A DNA stretch of 41,682 nt, from assembly GCF_017888565.1 (NCBI RefSeq), contig NZ_JAGHFX010000046.1, positions 1 to 41,682 on the forward strand, given 5' to 3'. The notes under the pieces were generated by a model. It searched no databases, was not told where the DNA came from, and worked only from the letters and a program-made list of their open reading frames with translations. This stretch comes from Clostridium sp. GTDB lineage: Bacteria > Bacillota > Clostridia > Clostridiales > Clostridiaceae. Position numbers and translations under genes: made by a program. Positions 31,932-41,562 of the stretch are shown one piece after another; the stretch's first letter is position 1; each line of letters opens with the position of its first letter.

Positions 31932-32831
31932 ATGATGTATTTATTAGAAAAATGTAAGTTATGTCCTAGAAATTGTGGTGTAAATAGGATAAATGGAAAA
32001 AGAGGATTTTGTGGAGCAGGGGATAAAATAAGGGTAGCAAGGGCTGCCCTTCATTATTGGGAAGAACCATGTATATCTGGAGATAGTGGCTCTGGAACAG
32101 TATTTTTTTCTCATTGCACATTAAAATGTGTATTTTGTCAAAATTATAATATAAGTCAATGTGAATGGGGAAAAGAAATAACAGTAGGGAGATTAGCAGA
32201 AATATTTATAGAGTTGCAAGACAAAGGCGCTTTAAATATAAATTTAGTTACTCCAACTCATTATGTTCCTCAAATAATCGAAGCTATTGTTATATCTAGA
32301 AAAAATGGACTAAAACTCCCTATAATTTATAATAGTAGTGGATATGAAAAAGTAGAAACTATAAAGTTGTTAAAAGGATATATAGATGTATACTTACCAG
32401 ATATGAAATACTTTGATACAAAATATTCAAGTAAATACTCTAAGGCTAAGGATTACTTTAATTATGCTAAGGATGCGATTAATGAAATGGTAAGTCAAGT
32501 TGGTGAAGTTGAGTTTGATGAAAAAGGAATAATACAAAAAGGAGTAATAATAAGGCATCTTATGTTGCCAGGGCTTTTATTTGACTCTAAAAAGATAATA
32601 GATCATATTTATAATACATATGAAAATAAAGTCTATATTAGTATTATGAATCAGTACACACCTTTAGATCAAGTAAAGTCATACCCAGAAATTGATAAGT
32701 CTTTAAATCAAAAGCATTATGATGCTATTATTGATTATGCTTTAAATTTAGGTGTTAAAAATGGGTTTATACAAGAAGAAGGAACGGATAAAGAAAGTTT
32801 TATCCCATTATTTAATTTTGAAGGAGTTTAA
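31932..32831 (+). CDS. Radical-SAM protein, PflX-like
   Basis: A 299-residue radical-SAM enzyme. Cys62, Cys66 and Cys69 in HCTLKCVFCQ hold the SAM-cleaving 4Fe-4S cluster. The N-terminal CKLCPRNCGVNRINGKRGFC adds four cysteines (8, 11, 15, 27) typical of PflX-like proteins, which are annotated as pyruvate formate-lyase activating-like but have no proven substrate. Late motifs IYNSSGYEKVETIKLL and MNQYTPLDQV are also family features. There is no glycyl-radical enzyme nearby. It follows uvrB after 12 nt with GGTG as ribosome site, so it is co-transcribed; the start could be either of two adjacent ATGs. Confidence 0.87.
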   Translation: MMYLLEKCKLCPRNCGVNRINGKRGFCGAGDKIRVARAALHYWEEPCISGDSGSGTVFFSHCTLKCVFCQNYNISQCEWGKEITVGRLAEIFIELQDKGALNINLVTPTHYVPQIIEAIVISRKNGLKLPIIYNSSGYEKVETIKLLKGYIDVYLPDMKYFDTKYSSKYSKAKDYFNYAKDAINEMVSQVGEVEFDEKGIIQKGVIIRHLMLPGLLFDSKKIIDHIYNTYENKVYISIMNQYTPLDQVKSYPEIDKSLNQKHYDAIIDYALNLGVKNGFIQEEGTDKESFIPLFNFEGV

Positions 32832-32858
32832 AAAGGGGCGTTAAGCCCTTTTGATTTT
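32831..32858 (+). terminator. Terminator after uvrB-radical SAM
   Basis: GGGC-GTTAA-GCCC extended by AAAA/TTTT with one bulged G, followed by a T-rich stretch. Confidence 0.7.
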
Positions 32859-33066
32859 ATATTATAATTTTTAATATTACATTTTAATGACTATTTATAG
32901 GTTAAGGAGCAATCCATTAATAAAGGAATGAGAAAGTGAAAGAATCAAAAAGTTAATGATGTTTGCGAAGCAAAACTTAAAACAAATTAGTGAAGGATAT
33001 AAAAATAGGTATTTGAAATAATAAGTAAAGTTAGAAAAAGCTTTTTATAAATAATTTAATATATAA

Positions 33067-33095
33067 TTGACAATAATTATATTAAAATTTAGAAT
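33067..33095 (+). promoter_or_regulatory. uvrA promoter
   Basis: TTGACA (33067-33072) and TAGAAT (33090-33095) with a 17-bp spacer. A TATAAT at 33095-33100 has no -35 at proper distance. Confidence 0.75.
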
Positions 33096-33103
33096 ATAAT
33101 AAA

Positions 33104-33115
33104 GAACGTTTGTTC
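33104..33115 (+). promoter_or_regulatory. LexA (SOS) box of uvrA
   Basis: GAACGTTTGTTC fits the Firmicute LexA core GAAC-N4-GTTC at all eight fixed positions. It sits 8 bp after the -10, over the likely transcription start, so LexA binding would repress uvrA until DNA damage. Confidence 0.85.
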
Positions 33116-33177
33116 GAGATTAATTTTAGAAAAGAAATGAAACACTAATGTTATAAAATAAGAAGGGGCAAATTAGT

Positions 33178-36003
33178 ATGAAAGATAAAATTATTATAAG
33201 AGGTGCAAAAGTACATAATTTAAAAAATGTATCATTGGAAATTCCAAGAGATAAATTAGTTGTATTTACTGGGTTATCTGGATCAGGAAAGTCTTCTTTA
33301 GCATTTGACACTTTATATGCAGAAGGACAAAGAAGATATGTAGAATCACTATCATCATATGCAAGACAGTTTTTAGGACAAATGGATAAGCCTGATGTAG
33401 AGTATATAGAAGGTTTATCTCCTGCAATATCTATAGACCAAAAAACTACAAGCAAGAATCCACGATCAACGGTTGGGACTATAACTGAAATATATGATTA
33501 TTTAAGATTATTATATTCAAGAATAGGAAAACCGTATTGCCCAAAATGTAAAATTCCAATTGAACAACAATCTGTTGATCAAATTGTGGATAGTGTAATG
33601 TCCATTGGGGATAAAACTAAAATTCAAGTTTTAGCTCCTATGATAAGAGGAAAAAAGGGGCTTCATGAAAAGGTGTTAGATAACATTAAGAGAAGTGGAT
33701 TTGTTAGAGCAAGAATAGATGGATCTATATATGAATTAGCAGAAGAAGAAGTTACATTAGATAAGAATAAAAAACATAATATAGAAGCTGTTGTTGATAG
33801 AATAATTATTAAAAATGGTATAGAAGGAAGATTAACAGATTCAATTGAGACTGCATTAAAATTAGCAGATGGGTTAGTAATTATAAATGTAATAGATGGA
33901 GAAGATATATTATTTAGTGAAAATTTTTCATGCCCACAATGCGGAATGAGTATAGATGAATTGGCACCTAGATTGTTTTCATTTAACTCACCTTTTGGAA
34001 AATGCGATTACTGTGATGGATTAGGAACTTTAATAGAATTAGATGAAGACTTAATAATTCCTAATAAAGATTTAAGTATATTAGAAGGTGCTATTGCTAC
34101 TTGGGGAGAAGGTAGACTAAAAGAAGACTCTTGGACTTATGCAATATTGAAAGCATTAAGTGAGGAATATGATCTAGATTTAAGTAGGCCAGTAAAGGAA
34201 CTTAGTAGAAAAGAATTAGATCTATTGCTATATGGTACTAATGGTAAAAAAATGAAGGTTATTTACACTAAGGATGGTGTTAAGTCACAATATTCATATG
34301 CATATGATGGTGAAATAAATTCTTTAAAAAGGCGATATAGAGATACTAACTCTGATATCATAAAGACTGAAATTGAACAATATATGAGTAATAATAAATG
34401 TCCTAAGTGTAAAGGGGCAAGATTAAAAAATGAAGCGCTAGCAGTTAGAGTTGGTGAGAAAAATATTTATGAATTCACAACATTATCAATAAAAGAAGAG
34501 TTTGAATATATTAATTCTTTGATTTTATCTGAAAAAGATCAAATAATAAGTGATCAAATAATTAAAGAAATTAAAAGTAGACTTAAATTTTTAATTGATG
34601 TAGGATTAGATTATTTAGACTTAGCAAGAAATTCTGGTACATTGTCTGGTGGAGAGGCCCAAAGAATAAGACTTGCAACACAAATAGGTTCGGCGCTTAT
34701 GGGAGTACTATATATTCTAGATGAACCAAGTATAGGGCTACATCAGAGAGATAATGATAGGTTAATAAATACATTGAAAAATTTGAGAGATATAGGTAAT
34801 ACTGTAATAGTAGTTGAACATGATGAAGATACTATAAGGGAAGCTGATTTTATAGTTGACATAGGACCAAGAGCTGGAGAACATGGGGGAGAAATAATTG
34901 CAGCAGGTACTGTTGAAGATATAAAAAAGTGTAAAAAATCTCTAACAGGTCAATACTTAATAGGAGAAAAGAAAATCGAAATTCCAAGTGAAAGAAGAAT
35001 AGGAAATGGAAATTTTATAACTGTTAAGGGCGCTAAAGAAAATAATTTAAAAAATGTAAATGTAAAATTTCCTTTAGGAACATTAACTATGGTAACTGGG
35101 GTATCAGGTTCTGGAAAAAGTACTTTAGTTAATGAAATATTATATAAAGGATTAAATAGATTAGTCAATAGAAGTAAAATTCCTGTAGGAAATCACAGAG
35201 AAATAATTGGATATGAAAATATTGATAAAATAATAGATATAGATCAAAGTCCAATAGGAAGAACTCCAAGGTCAAACCCTGCTACTTACACGGGTGTTTT
35301 TGATATAATAAGAGAATTGTTTTCTACAACTCCAGAGGCTAAAATGAGGGGATATAAGCCAGGAAGATTTAGCTTTAATGTAAAAGGTGGTAGATGTGAA
35401 GCTTGCGCTGGAGATGGAATAATAAGAATAGAAATGCAATTTTTATCTGATGTATATGTTCCTTGTGAAGTATGTAAGGGTAAAAGATATAATAGGGAAA
35501 CTTTAGAGGTTAAGTATAAAGGGAAATCAATAGATGATGTACTTAATATGACTGTTGAAGAAGCTTTAAAGTTCTTTGAAAATCTTCCAAGAATAAAGAA
35601 TAAGTTAGAAACATTAAATGATGTTGGACTTGGATATATAAGACTAGGGCAGCCTTCAACTCAATTATCAGGAGGAGAAGCTCAAAGAATAAAGTTAGCA
35701 TTTGAACTTTCAAAGAGAAGTACAGGTAAAACACTATATATTTTAGATGAACCAACAACAGGACTTCATATAGATGATGTAAGTAAACTTGTTGAAATAC
35801 TTCAAAGGCTCGTTGAAGCTGGAAATACAGTAGTAGTTATAGAGCATAATTTAGACTTAATAAAGTGTGCAGATCATATAATAGATTTAGGACCAGAAGG
35901 TGGAGATAAAGGTGGAACTATAGTTGCAATAGGTACTCCAGAACAAGTAAGTGAAGTAAATAATTCATATACTGGGAAATATCTTAAAAAGATGTTAAGA
36001 TAA
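33178..36003 (+). CDS. uvrA: Excinuclease ABC subunit A
   Basis: A 941-residue lesion-recognition ATPase of nucleotide excision repair. It has two ABC modules. Walker A motifs are GLSGSGKSS (32-40) and GVSGSGKST (about 640), each with an LSGGEAQR signature and an ILDEP Walker B. Zinc-binding CxxC pairs are CPQCGMS with CDYCDGL in the first module and CEACAGDG with CEVCKGK in the second. Length is standard. AAGGGGC precedes the ATG. Here it is separated from uvrB by the radical-SAM gene and its own promoter, and carries the LexA box. Confidence 0.97.
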   Translation: MKDKIIIRGAKVHNLKNVSLEIPRDKLVVFTGLSGSGKSSLAFDTLYAEGQRRYVESLSSYARQFLGQMDKPDVEYIEGLSPAISIDQKTTSKNPRSTVGTITEIYDYLRLLYSRIGKPYCPKCKIPIEQQSVDQIVDSVMSIGDKTKIQVLAPMIRGKKGLHEKVLDNIKRSGFVRARIDGSIYELAEEEVTLDKNKKHNIEAVVDRIIIKNGIEGRLTDSIETALKLADGLVIINVIDGEDILFSENFSCPQCGMSIDELAPRLFSFNSPFGKCDYCDGLGTLIELDEDLIIPNKDLSILEGAIATWGEGRLKEDSWTYAILKALSEEYDLDLSRPVKELSRKELDLLLYGTNGKKMKVIYTKDGVKSQYSYAYDGEINSLKRRYRDTNSDIIKTEIEQYMSNNKCPKCKGARLKNEALAVRVGEKNIYEFTTLSIKEEFEYINSLILSEKDQIISDQIIKEIKSRLKFLIDVGLDYLDLARNSGTLSGGEAQRIRLATQIGSALMGVLYILDEPSIGLHQRDNDRLINTLKNLRDIGNTVIVVEHDEDTIREADFIVDIGPRAGEHGGEIIAAGTVEDIKKCKKSLTGQYLIGEKKIEIPSERRIGNGNFITVKGAKENNLKNVNVKFPLGTLTMVTGVSGSGKSTLVNEILYKGLNRLVNRSKIPVGNHREIIGYENIDKIIDIDQSPIGRTPRSNPATYTGVFDIIRELFSTTPEAKMRGYKPGRFSFNVKGGRCEACAGDGIIRIEMQFLSDVYVPCEVCKGKRYNRETLEVKYKGKSIDDVLNMTVEEALKFFENLPRIKNKLETLNDVGLGYIRLGQPSTQLSGGEAQRIKLAFELSKRSTGKTLYILDEPTTGLHIDDVSKLVEILQRLVEAGNTVVVIEHNLDLIKCADHIIDLGPEGGDKGGTIVAIGTPEQVSEVNNSYTGKYLKKMLR

Positions 36004-36079
36004 GTTAAGTATACTTGTTATTTTTGACTAGAAGTTTTAATATATAATGGTAATAAAATACTGATTTTGAGGTGAAGAG

Positions 36080-36532
36080 ATGGGTTTTTCAAGGCTGATG
36101 ACATTAGTTTTTGGTGTGGCATTTATGATAATACTTTATTTTATAATATATTATGCACTAAAAATAATGTACAAGGATGTAAAGGGCGGTGGAAGAAGGA
36201 AACAATCTTCTGCTAAAAAGAATTATGGCATAGAAGTACTAAGTACAGGAGAGAACTCAAATTTAGAAGAGGGATCTATTTTATTGTTAAGAGGAACTAT
36301 AACTATAGGTAGAAAAGAGGGAAATACAATAAAATTAGATGATCAATATGCTTCAGGAAATCATGCAAAAATAATAGTTAAAAATAATGAGATAGTAATA
36401 GAGGATTTAAATAGTACTAATGGCATTTTTATAAATGATGAGAGAGTTAACGGATATTCAAAGATAAGAGCTAACGATCTTATAAGAATAGGTAGTGCTA
36501 TATTTAAGGTTATAAGAGCAGAGAAGAACTAG
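36080..36532 (+). CDS. Membrane-anchored FHA-domain protein
   Basis: A 150-residue protein. One membrane helix lies at about 8-30 (FGVAFMIILYFIIYYALKIM), then a basic linker (GGGRRKQSSAKK), then an FHA domain at about 68-147. The phosphothreonine-binding residues are conserved: GRKEGN, SGNH and NSTNG. FHA domains read Ser/Thr phosphorylation and recruit wall synthesis proteins. The stop is 10 nt before ftsW/rodA, and a class B PBP lies downstream, like the fhaB-rodA-pbpA block of actinobacteria. A PrkC/PknB-type kinase would be the expected partner but is not in the window. Confidence 0.88.
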   Translation: MGFSRLMTLVFGVAFMIILYFIIYYALKIMYKDVKGGGRRKQSSAKKNYGIEVLSTGENSNLEEGSILLLRGTITIGRKEGNTIKLDDQYASGNHAKIIVKNNEIVIEDLNSTNGIFINDERVNGYSKIRANDLIRIGSAIFKVIRAEKN

Positions 36533-36542
36533 AGGTGAGTTT

Positions 36543-37778
36543 ATGAATAGTGCATTAAAGTTGGAAAAAAGAGTTCTGAAATTAATTTATCTACTATGCT
36601 TACTTCTATTTACTAATTTGGCTCTACTAAAAAAGCCCTTTGATACCAAAGCATTAATCATAGGTATAATTCTATGTATAATAATAGGATTTTCCCACTA
36701 TTTAATAAGGCGGTTTTATCCTGATGGGGATAAGTTTATGCTTATATTTTCAAGTATATTAGCTGTAGTTGGGATAGCAATACTATACAGATTAGATCCT
36801 AGTTTTGCTATAAAACAATTAATATGGGCTGTACTTGGAATAATAGCATATATAGCTATAGTTGTAGCGTTGCCAGATTTGAAGGGGTTTGCGAAGTATA
36901 AAAAAATATATATGATTGTTACTTTAATATTTATGCCTATGGCATTGATATACGGACTTATATTTAATGTGGAGACAAATGGGGCGATGAACTGGGTTTA
37001 TATAGGACCTTTTGGGTTCCAGCCATCTGAATTCGGAAAAATAGCATTAGTTTTATACTTAGCTTCTTCTCTTATGACATATGAGAGTAAAAATGTGATT
37101 AAAGAAGATTTTAAACAATTAATAGAGCCAGCTGTTATTGTTATGTTTTCATTAGTTTGTATGGTTCTTCAAACAGATTTAGGATCGACTTTAATATTTT
37201 TTGGAATATCTGTAACTATGTTATATATTGCAACTTCAAAGAAAAAATATGTCTTTACATGTTTAGGACTTTCTGCGATAGGAGCAGTGGGAGCTTATGG
37301 CGTTTTTGGGCACGTACAAAGAAGAGTGAAAATTTGGCTTGATCCATGGAAGTATGCTAGTAATGAAGGTTATCAAATAGTTCAAGGTTTATATGCCATA
37401 TCATCAGGTGGATTATTTGGAGTAGGGCTAGGAAATGGATATCCAGATTTAATATTTGCAAGTGAGAGTGATTTCATTTTTGCTGTTATTTGTGAAGAGT
37501 TCGGAATTATATTTGCAGTAGGATTAATGATAATATATTTCTTGTTATTTTATAGAGGCATAAGAATAGCATTTTTAACAAATGATAAGTTTAGTCAATT
37601 AGCTGCTGTTGGGTTCAGTACAATGATAGCGTGTCAGACTTTAGTTATTATAGGTGGAATATTTACTGTTATACCACTTACAGGTATAACTTTACCACTG
37701 ATAAGTTATGGTGGTAGTTCTATGTTAACAATGTTTTTTGCTCTTGGTATATTGCAAAAGATATCAGAAGAGTATTAA
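36543..37778 (+). CDS. FtsW/RodA/SpoVE-family peptidoglycan glycosyltransferase
   Basis: A 411-residue SEDS protein with about ten membrane helices that polymerises lipid II into glycan strands. Family blocks are PFGFQPSEFGKIALVLYLAS, QTDLGSTLIFFGISVTMLY, GYQIVQGLYAISSGGLFGVG and PLTGITLPLISYGGSSML. Genome context with an FHA protein and a class B PBP suits a SEDS-PBP pair; sequence alone does not separate FtsW, RodA and SpoVE. AGAGGTG precedes the ATG, and the gap to the FHA gene is 10 nt. A terminator follows, splitting it from the chemotaxis receptor gene. Confidence 0.92.
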   Translation: MNSALKLEKRVLKLIYLLCLLLFTNLALLKKPFDTKALIIGIILCIIIGFSHYLIRRFYPDGDKFMLIFSSILAVVGIAILYRLDPSFAIKQLIWAVLGIIAYIAIVVALPDLKGFAKYKKIYMIVTLIFMPMALIYGLIFNVETNGAMNWVYIGPFGFQPSEFGKIALVLYLASSLMTYESKNVIKEDFKQLIEPAVIVMFSLVCMVLQTDLGSTLIFFGISVTMLYIATSKKKYVFTCLGLSAIGAVGAYGVFGHVQRRVKIWLDPWKYASNEGYQIVQGLYAISSGGLFGVGLGNGYPDLIFASESDFIFAVICEEFGIIFAVGLMIIYFLLFYRGIRIAFLTNDKFSQLAAVGFSTMIACQTLVIIGGIFTVIPLTGITLPLISYGGSSMLTMFFALGILQKISEEY

Positions 37779-37818
37779 AAAATATATAAAATTGTAATAA
37801 AATGTAGTATTATATAAG

Positions 37819-37851
37819 AAAAGGTAATGGTGAGAATCATTACTTTTTTTG
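37819..37851 (+). terminator. Terminator after ftsW/rodA
   Basis: AAGGTAATG pairs with CATTACTTT (one G-T pair) around an 8-nt loop, followed by T7. Confidence 0.83.
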
Positions 37852-37917
37852 TTTATGGATAATTAATTACTTTAATTAAAAAAGAAATAGCCATGGTTTT
37901 AGGAGGGCATATTTTGT

Positions 37918-37938
37918 ATGGAAAAGGAAAGAAGATGA
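37918..37938 (+). CDS. Mini-ORF overlapping the chemotaxis receptor start
   Basis: A six-codon frame MEKERR. AGGAGGG (37901-37907) lies 10 nt before its ATG. Its TGA overlaps the ATG at 37935 as ATGA, a classic coupling arrangement. It could be a translation-coupling leader for the receptor. Alternatively the same ribosome site serves an in-frame TTG at 37914 and this frame is accidental. Confidence 0.35.
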   Translation: MEKERR

Positions 37939-39911
37939 AATTGGAAGAGGGAGTTAATAACAAGATTGAATTTAGAGACAGTAGAAAGTTGAAAGCTAGC
38001 AATAAAAGAAGATTAACTATAACTCAAAAAATATTAATATTTCTTATTATAATTACTCTAATATCAAGTTTTTCGTTGGCTACATATTCATCATTAATAT
38101 CGTATAAAACTGAGACAACTAGGGTAAAAGAAGCTTTAGAGCAAACAAAGGGATTTGGAAGAAGCTTAATTAGTAAGATGATTGTTGATTTAGAAGATTT
38201 AATATATTCAGTAGAGAAGGGAATAAAAAATAAGGATAGAGCCAATAGTTTTATAGATTCATTTATGAAAAACAATTCAGCTGTATCTTCCATAGCTGTT
38301 AAGAATGAGAAGAATGAATTTGTAGCATATTCAGGAGGACTAAGTAGATCATACATAGATGGATTAACTTTTGTTCAAGGAGGATCAATGGGGGTATCTT
38401 GGTCAAATACTATAATATCAGGAGACAAAGGTTTCATTGTTATAAAAGTTAACATAGATAATAAGGATTATTTTATTCAGATTTCAACATCAATGTTCCA
38501 AGATCAGATTAATTCAATAAATATAGAGGGGATAGAAGTGGATTTAACAGATAGTTTTGGAACAATAATGGCAAGTAATAATAAAGATAAAATAAACACA
38601 AAACTTAATGATGAACTAAGTAAAATAATTGATCAAAATAAAGATGAAAACGAAGTCAAGATAGGTAATGATAGAAAAATATTTACGTATCATAAATTTA
38701 CAAATAACTTCAAGATTACAAGTATTTATGATAAAAGTAGTTTAAATAAAAGTATTATTACAAGTATAATATATATATTAATAATAACTATAATATTTTC
38801 TGTAGTAATAATAGTAGTTGCATCTACTATAATAAAAAAGTATTTAAATGCTATAATTGATATAAATAATATGAGTAAATCTATGGGAGAAAAAGATTTT
38901 ACTAAAAGATCAAAAGTAGATTTAGATGACGAAATTGGTGATGTTATAAACGAATTAAATAATTCTTTTGATATTCTTAAAGTAGTAATGAAAGATAATC
39001 TTTCTTTATCAGAAGTTTTAACCGAGAATACTGCAAGGATAGATGAGTCATCTAATGAAATGTATGAAGCTTCTAAGCAGGTGGCTACATCTATTGAAAA
39101 CATTTCTACAGTAACACAACAACAGGCTGATAGTATGGTTGATATATCTAATAATGTTAATATTTTAGGTGATTCTATAAAGGAAGTTTCTAAAACCATT
39201 AATGTGCTAAATAATTTATATTCGGTATTAAGTACCAATGTGAAAAGTAATAATGAAGGAATGCAAGAGTTATTAGGAGATAATTTAAATCTTCAAAAAT
39301 CTATAAAAGATCTATCTGATGATATATTAGATATCTCAGTAAGTACAAATAAAATAAAAGATTTTGTAAATATTATAGATGATATAGCAAATAGTATAAA
39401 TTTAATATCTATCAATGCATCTATAGAAGCTGTACATGCAGGTGAGTTTGGAAAAGGTTTTGCTGTAGTTGCAAAGGAAATTAACAAGCTTGCTGAAAAT
39501 TCTAAAGAGGCTACTGAGATAATAAAAATTACAACATCAGATATTCATAAAAAGATAAATAGAACAGTTGAAATATTGGATGAAACAAGAAGTATTTCTA
39601 TAAAAGAAAGCAATAGTGTCAAAAATACTGCTGAGTCATTAAAAGTTATAAGTGGCGAGATTATGGTTATGAGGAGTGCTATAGAATCTATAATAAACTC
39701 CAATAATGTTGTAACATCTAAGAAAGAAGAGATATTACATATAGTTGAGAGTAGTGCAGCTTCAATGGAAGAAATTGCAGCTGCAACTGAAGAAATTACA
39801 GCTATAACAGAAGAACAATTTAGTTCTACAGAAGAAATAACGAATATGGTTGCAGATTTAAGAGAATTAGCAAAAAAGATGGAAGAAAGTATTGGAGAAT
39901 TTAAGGTATAA
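37935..39911 (+). CDS. Methyl-accepting chemotaxis protein
   Basis: A 658-residue transmembrane receptor. Helix 1 is at about 32-57 (ILIFLIIITLISSF), an extracellular sensing domain at about 58-272, helix 2 at about 273-300 and a HAMP-like linker at about 298-352. The cytoplasmic part ends in a signalling hairpin whose tip, INLISINASIEAVHAG, then EFGKGFAVVAKEINKLAENS, matches the conserved CheA/CheW-binding motif with some changes (INLISINASIEA instead of TNLLALNAAIEA). I start at the ATG at 37935; an in-frame TTG at 37914 with AGGAGGG 6 nt upstream would add 7 residues. It splits an FHA-SEDS-PBP cluster and has its own terminator. Confidence 0.9.
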   Translation: MKLEEGVNNKIEFRDSRKLKASNKRRLTITQKILIFLIIITLISSFSLATYSSLISYKTETTRVKEALEQTKGFGRSLISKMIVDLEDLIYSVEKGIKNKDRANSFIDSFMKNNSAVSSIAVKNEKNEFVAYSGGLSRSYIDGLTFVQGGSMGVSWSNTIISGDKGFIVIKVNIDNKDYFIQISTSMFQDQINSINIEGIEVDLTDSFGTIMASNNKDKINTKLNDELSKIIDQNKDENEVKIGNDRKIFTYHKFTNNFKITSIYDKSSLNKSIITSIIYILIITIIFSVVIIVVASTIIKKYLNAIIDINNMSKSMGEKDFTKRSKVDLDDEIGDVINELNNSFDILKVVMKDNLSLSEVLTENTARIDESSNEMYEASKQVATSIENISTVTQQQADSMVDISNNVNILGDSIKEVSKTINVLNNLYSVLSTNVKSNNEGMQELLGDNLNLQKSIKDLSDDILDISVSTNKIKDFVNIIDDIANSINLISINASIEAVHAGEFGKGFAVVAKEINKLAENSKEATEIIKITTSDIHKKINRTVEILDETRSISIKESNSVKNTAESLKVISGEIMVMRSAIESIINSNNVVTSKKEEILHIVESSAASMEEIAAATEEITAITEEQFSSTEEITNMVADLRELAKKMEESIGEFKV

Positions 39912-39935
39912 TTAAAGATTTTGATGTATAATATA

Positions 39936-39968
39936 AAAGGAGTATTGCAATAAGTACAATACTCCTTT
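39936..39968 (+). terminator. Terminator of the chemotaxis receptor gene
   Basis: A 12-bp stem AAAGGAGTATTG / CAATACTCCTTT with a 9-nt loop; the T tract is short. Confidence 0.7.
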
Positions 39969-40070
39969 ACCTATTACTTAATATGATACGTATTTTTAAT
40001 TTTATAGTTTAAATATATAATTTTATAGTTATAATGATATTAATAGGTTTTACAAAATAAGGAGGACTTT

Positions 40071-41537
40071 ATGAACGACTTAGCAAAAAGTATAAGAAAC
40101 ATTATGGTGATATTTCTTTTTTGCTTTATAGCATTAATATCATATATAGCCTATTTTCAAGTGTTTGAGGGACCTGATATAGCAAATGATTCAGGAAATA
40201 AAAGACTTTGGGCGAAAAGAAATGAGGTTTTAAGAGGAACTATATATGATAGAGATGGAAATCCATTAACCAATAGTATTAGATTAGATAAGTTCAATCA
40301 AAGTAGAGAATATGTATATGGAGATCTGTATGTTCATGCATTAGGATATATAGATGAAAGGTTTGGAATTACTGGTCTAGAGGAAGAATATGATAATGAG
40401 TTATCAAAGTACAGTAGCTTCTCTAATGGAGTTAGAAGCTTATTAAAGAACTTTGATTTAAAGAAAGCATTTGAAAATAGAGATGAAGAAAAAGTAGGAA
40501 ATGGAATAGTGACTACATTAGACTATAATCTTCAAAAAGTAGCTTATGATGCAATGGGGGATTTAAAAGGAGCTGTAGTTGCATTAAATCCAAAAACTGG
40601 TGAAGTATTAGCTATGGTTTCAAAACCTACATATGATCCAACTAATTTGGAACAAACTATAGAAGATGCAAATACTGGTGTAGATACTGAAAGTAAGCTA
40701 TTAAATAGAACAATAAATGGACTATATCCTCCGGGGTCTGTATTTAAGACAGTAACATTAGCAGGAGCTTTAGAAAATGATCCAAGTATAGAGGGAAGAA
40801 CTTTTAATGATACTGGAAAAATAACTTTTGATGATGGTACAGAACTTAATAATTATATGAAGCAAGCTCATGGGAACTTGGATCTACAGATGGCATATAG
40901 AGTTTCAAGTAATGTTGTTTTTGGAACATTAGCAATGGAAATGGGAAATGAAAAGTTGAAGGAAGTATCAGAAAGATTTGGATTTAATTCTAGGGTTCCA
41001 GGTATAGGGATGTCTATTTCTGAAAGTAGATTTCCTTCTTTGAAAGATTATGAATTAGGAAACATAGCACAAAGTGGGATAGGTCAGGCAAGTGTATTAT
41101 CAAGCCCAATGCAAATGGCAATAGTAGCTGCAACTGTGGCAAATGATGGAGTATTTATGGAGCCTAAGTTAGTAAACAAGATAGTAGATAAAGATGGAAA
41201 CACAATTAAGGAAATACCAAATAAAACCTTAAAGAGTGATGTTGTTTCAAAGGAAATAGCAAACATAATAAAGGATTATATGGGATATTTAGTTTCTAAT
41301 AATATATATAGATGGCCAGCTTTCGAAGGAACTAATGCTGGAGGTAAAACAGGGACAGCGGATTATATGCTAGAGGATGGCTCGGAAGGAGTTCCTCATG
41401 GGTGGTTCATATCAGCGGCTCCTTTGGATGATCCTAAAATTGCAATTGCAGTAATAGTAGAAGAAGGTGAAAATGGTGCAGGTTCAGCAGCTGATATAGC
41501 TTCAAAAGTTGTAAGAGCAGCTGTACTTGGAGAATAA
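40071..41537 (+). CDS. Class B penicillin-binding protein (transpeptidase, PbpA-like)
   Basis: A 488-residue transpeptidase that cross-links peptidoglycan with a SEDS partner. One membrane helix lies at about 12-30. A short pedestal follows, then the transpeptidase domain at about 165-488. Active-site motifs are Ser223-x-x-Lys226 (PPGSVFKT), Ser279-Ser280-Asn281 and Lys426-Thr-Gly428 (GKTGTAD). It is shorter than PBP2 or FtsI, like mycobacterial PbpA. The FHA and FtsW-like genes upstream are its natural partners, but the receptor gene and two terminators now intervene. AAGGAGG is the ribosome site. An insertion sequence ends 25 bp after its stop. Confidence 0.94.
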   Translation: MNDLAKSIRNIMVIFLFCFIALISYIAYFQVFEGPDIANDSGNKRLWAKRNEVLRGTIYDRDGNPLTNSIRLDKFNQSREYVYGDLYVHALGYIDERFGITGLEEEYDNELSKYSSFSNGVRSLLKNFDLKKAFENRDEEKVGNGIVTTLDYNLQKVAYDAMGDLKGAVVALNPKTGEVLAMVSKPTYDPTNLEQTIEDANTGVDTESKLLNRTINGLYPPGSVFKTVTLAGALENDPSIEGRTFNDTGKITFDDGTELNNYMKQAHGNLDLQMAYRVSSNVVFGTLAMEMGNEKLKEVSERFGFNSRVPGIGMSISESRFPSLKDYELGNIAQSGIGQASVLSSPMQMAIVAATVANDGVFMEPKLVNKIVDKDGNTIKEIPNKTLKSDVVSKEIANIIKDYMGYLVSNNIYRWPAFEGTNAGGKTGTADYMLEDGSEGVPHGWFISAAPLDDPKIAIAVIVEEGENGAGSAADIASKVVRAAVLGE

Positions 41538-41562
41538 TAAAAAAAGGTCGAGAATTTTAAAC

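Larger units (their letters stand above)
32832..33177. other. Intergenic region upstream of uvrA
   Basis: About 346 bp. It has the terminator above at its left and the SOS-type uvrA promoter at its right (33067-33115). The middle offers only a 21-codon frame near 32957 without a ribosome site, which I do not call. Confidence 0.7.

Noticed and set aside
32957..33022. 21-codon frame between the radical-SAM gene and uvrA
   Set aside because: It has no ribosome site and no recognisable content; chance frames of this size are common.
33095..33100. TATAAT as the uvrA -10 element
   Set aside because: It lies 22 bp from TTGACA; TAGAAT at 33090 has the proper 17-bp spacing.
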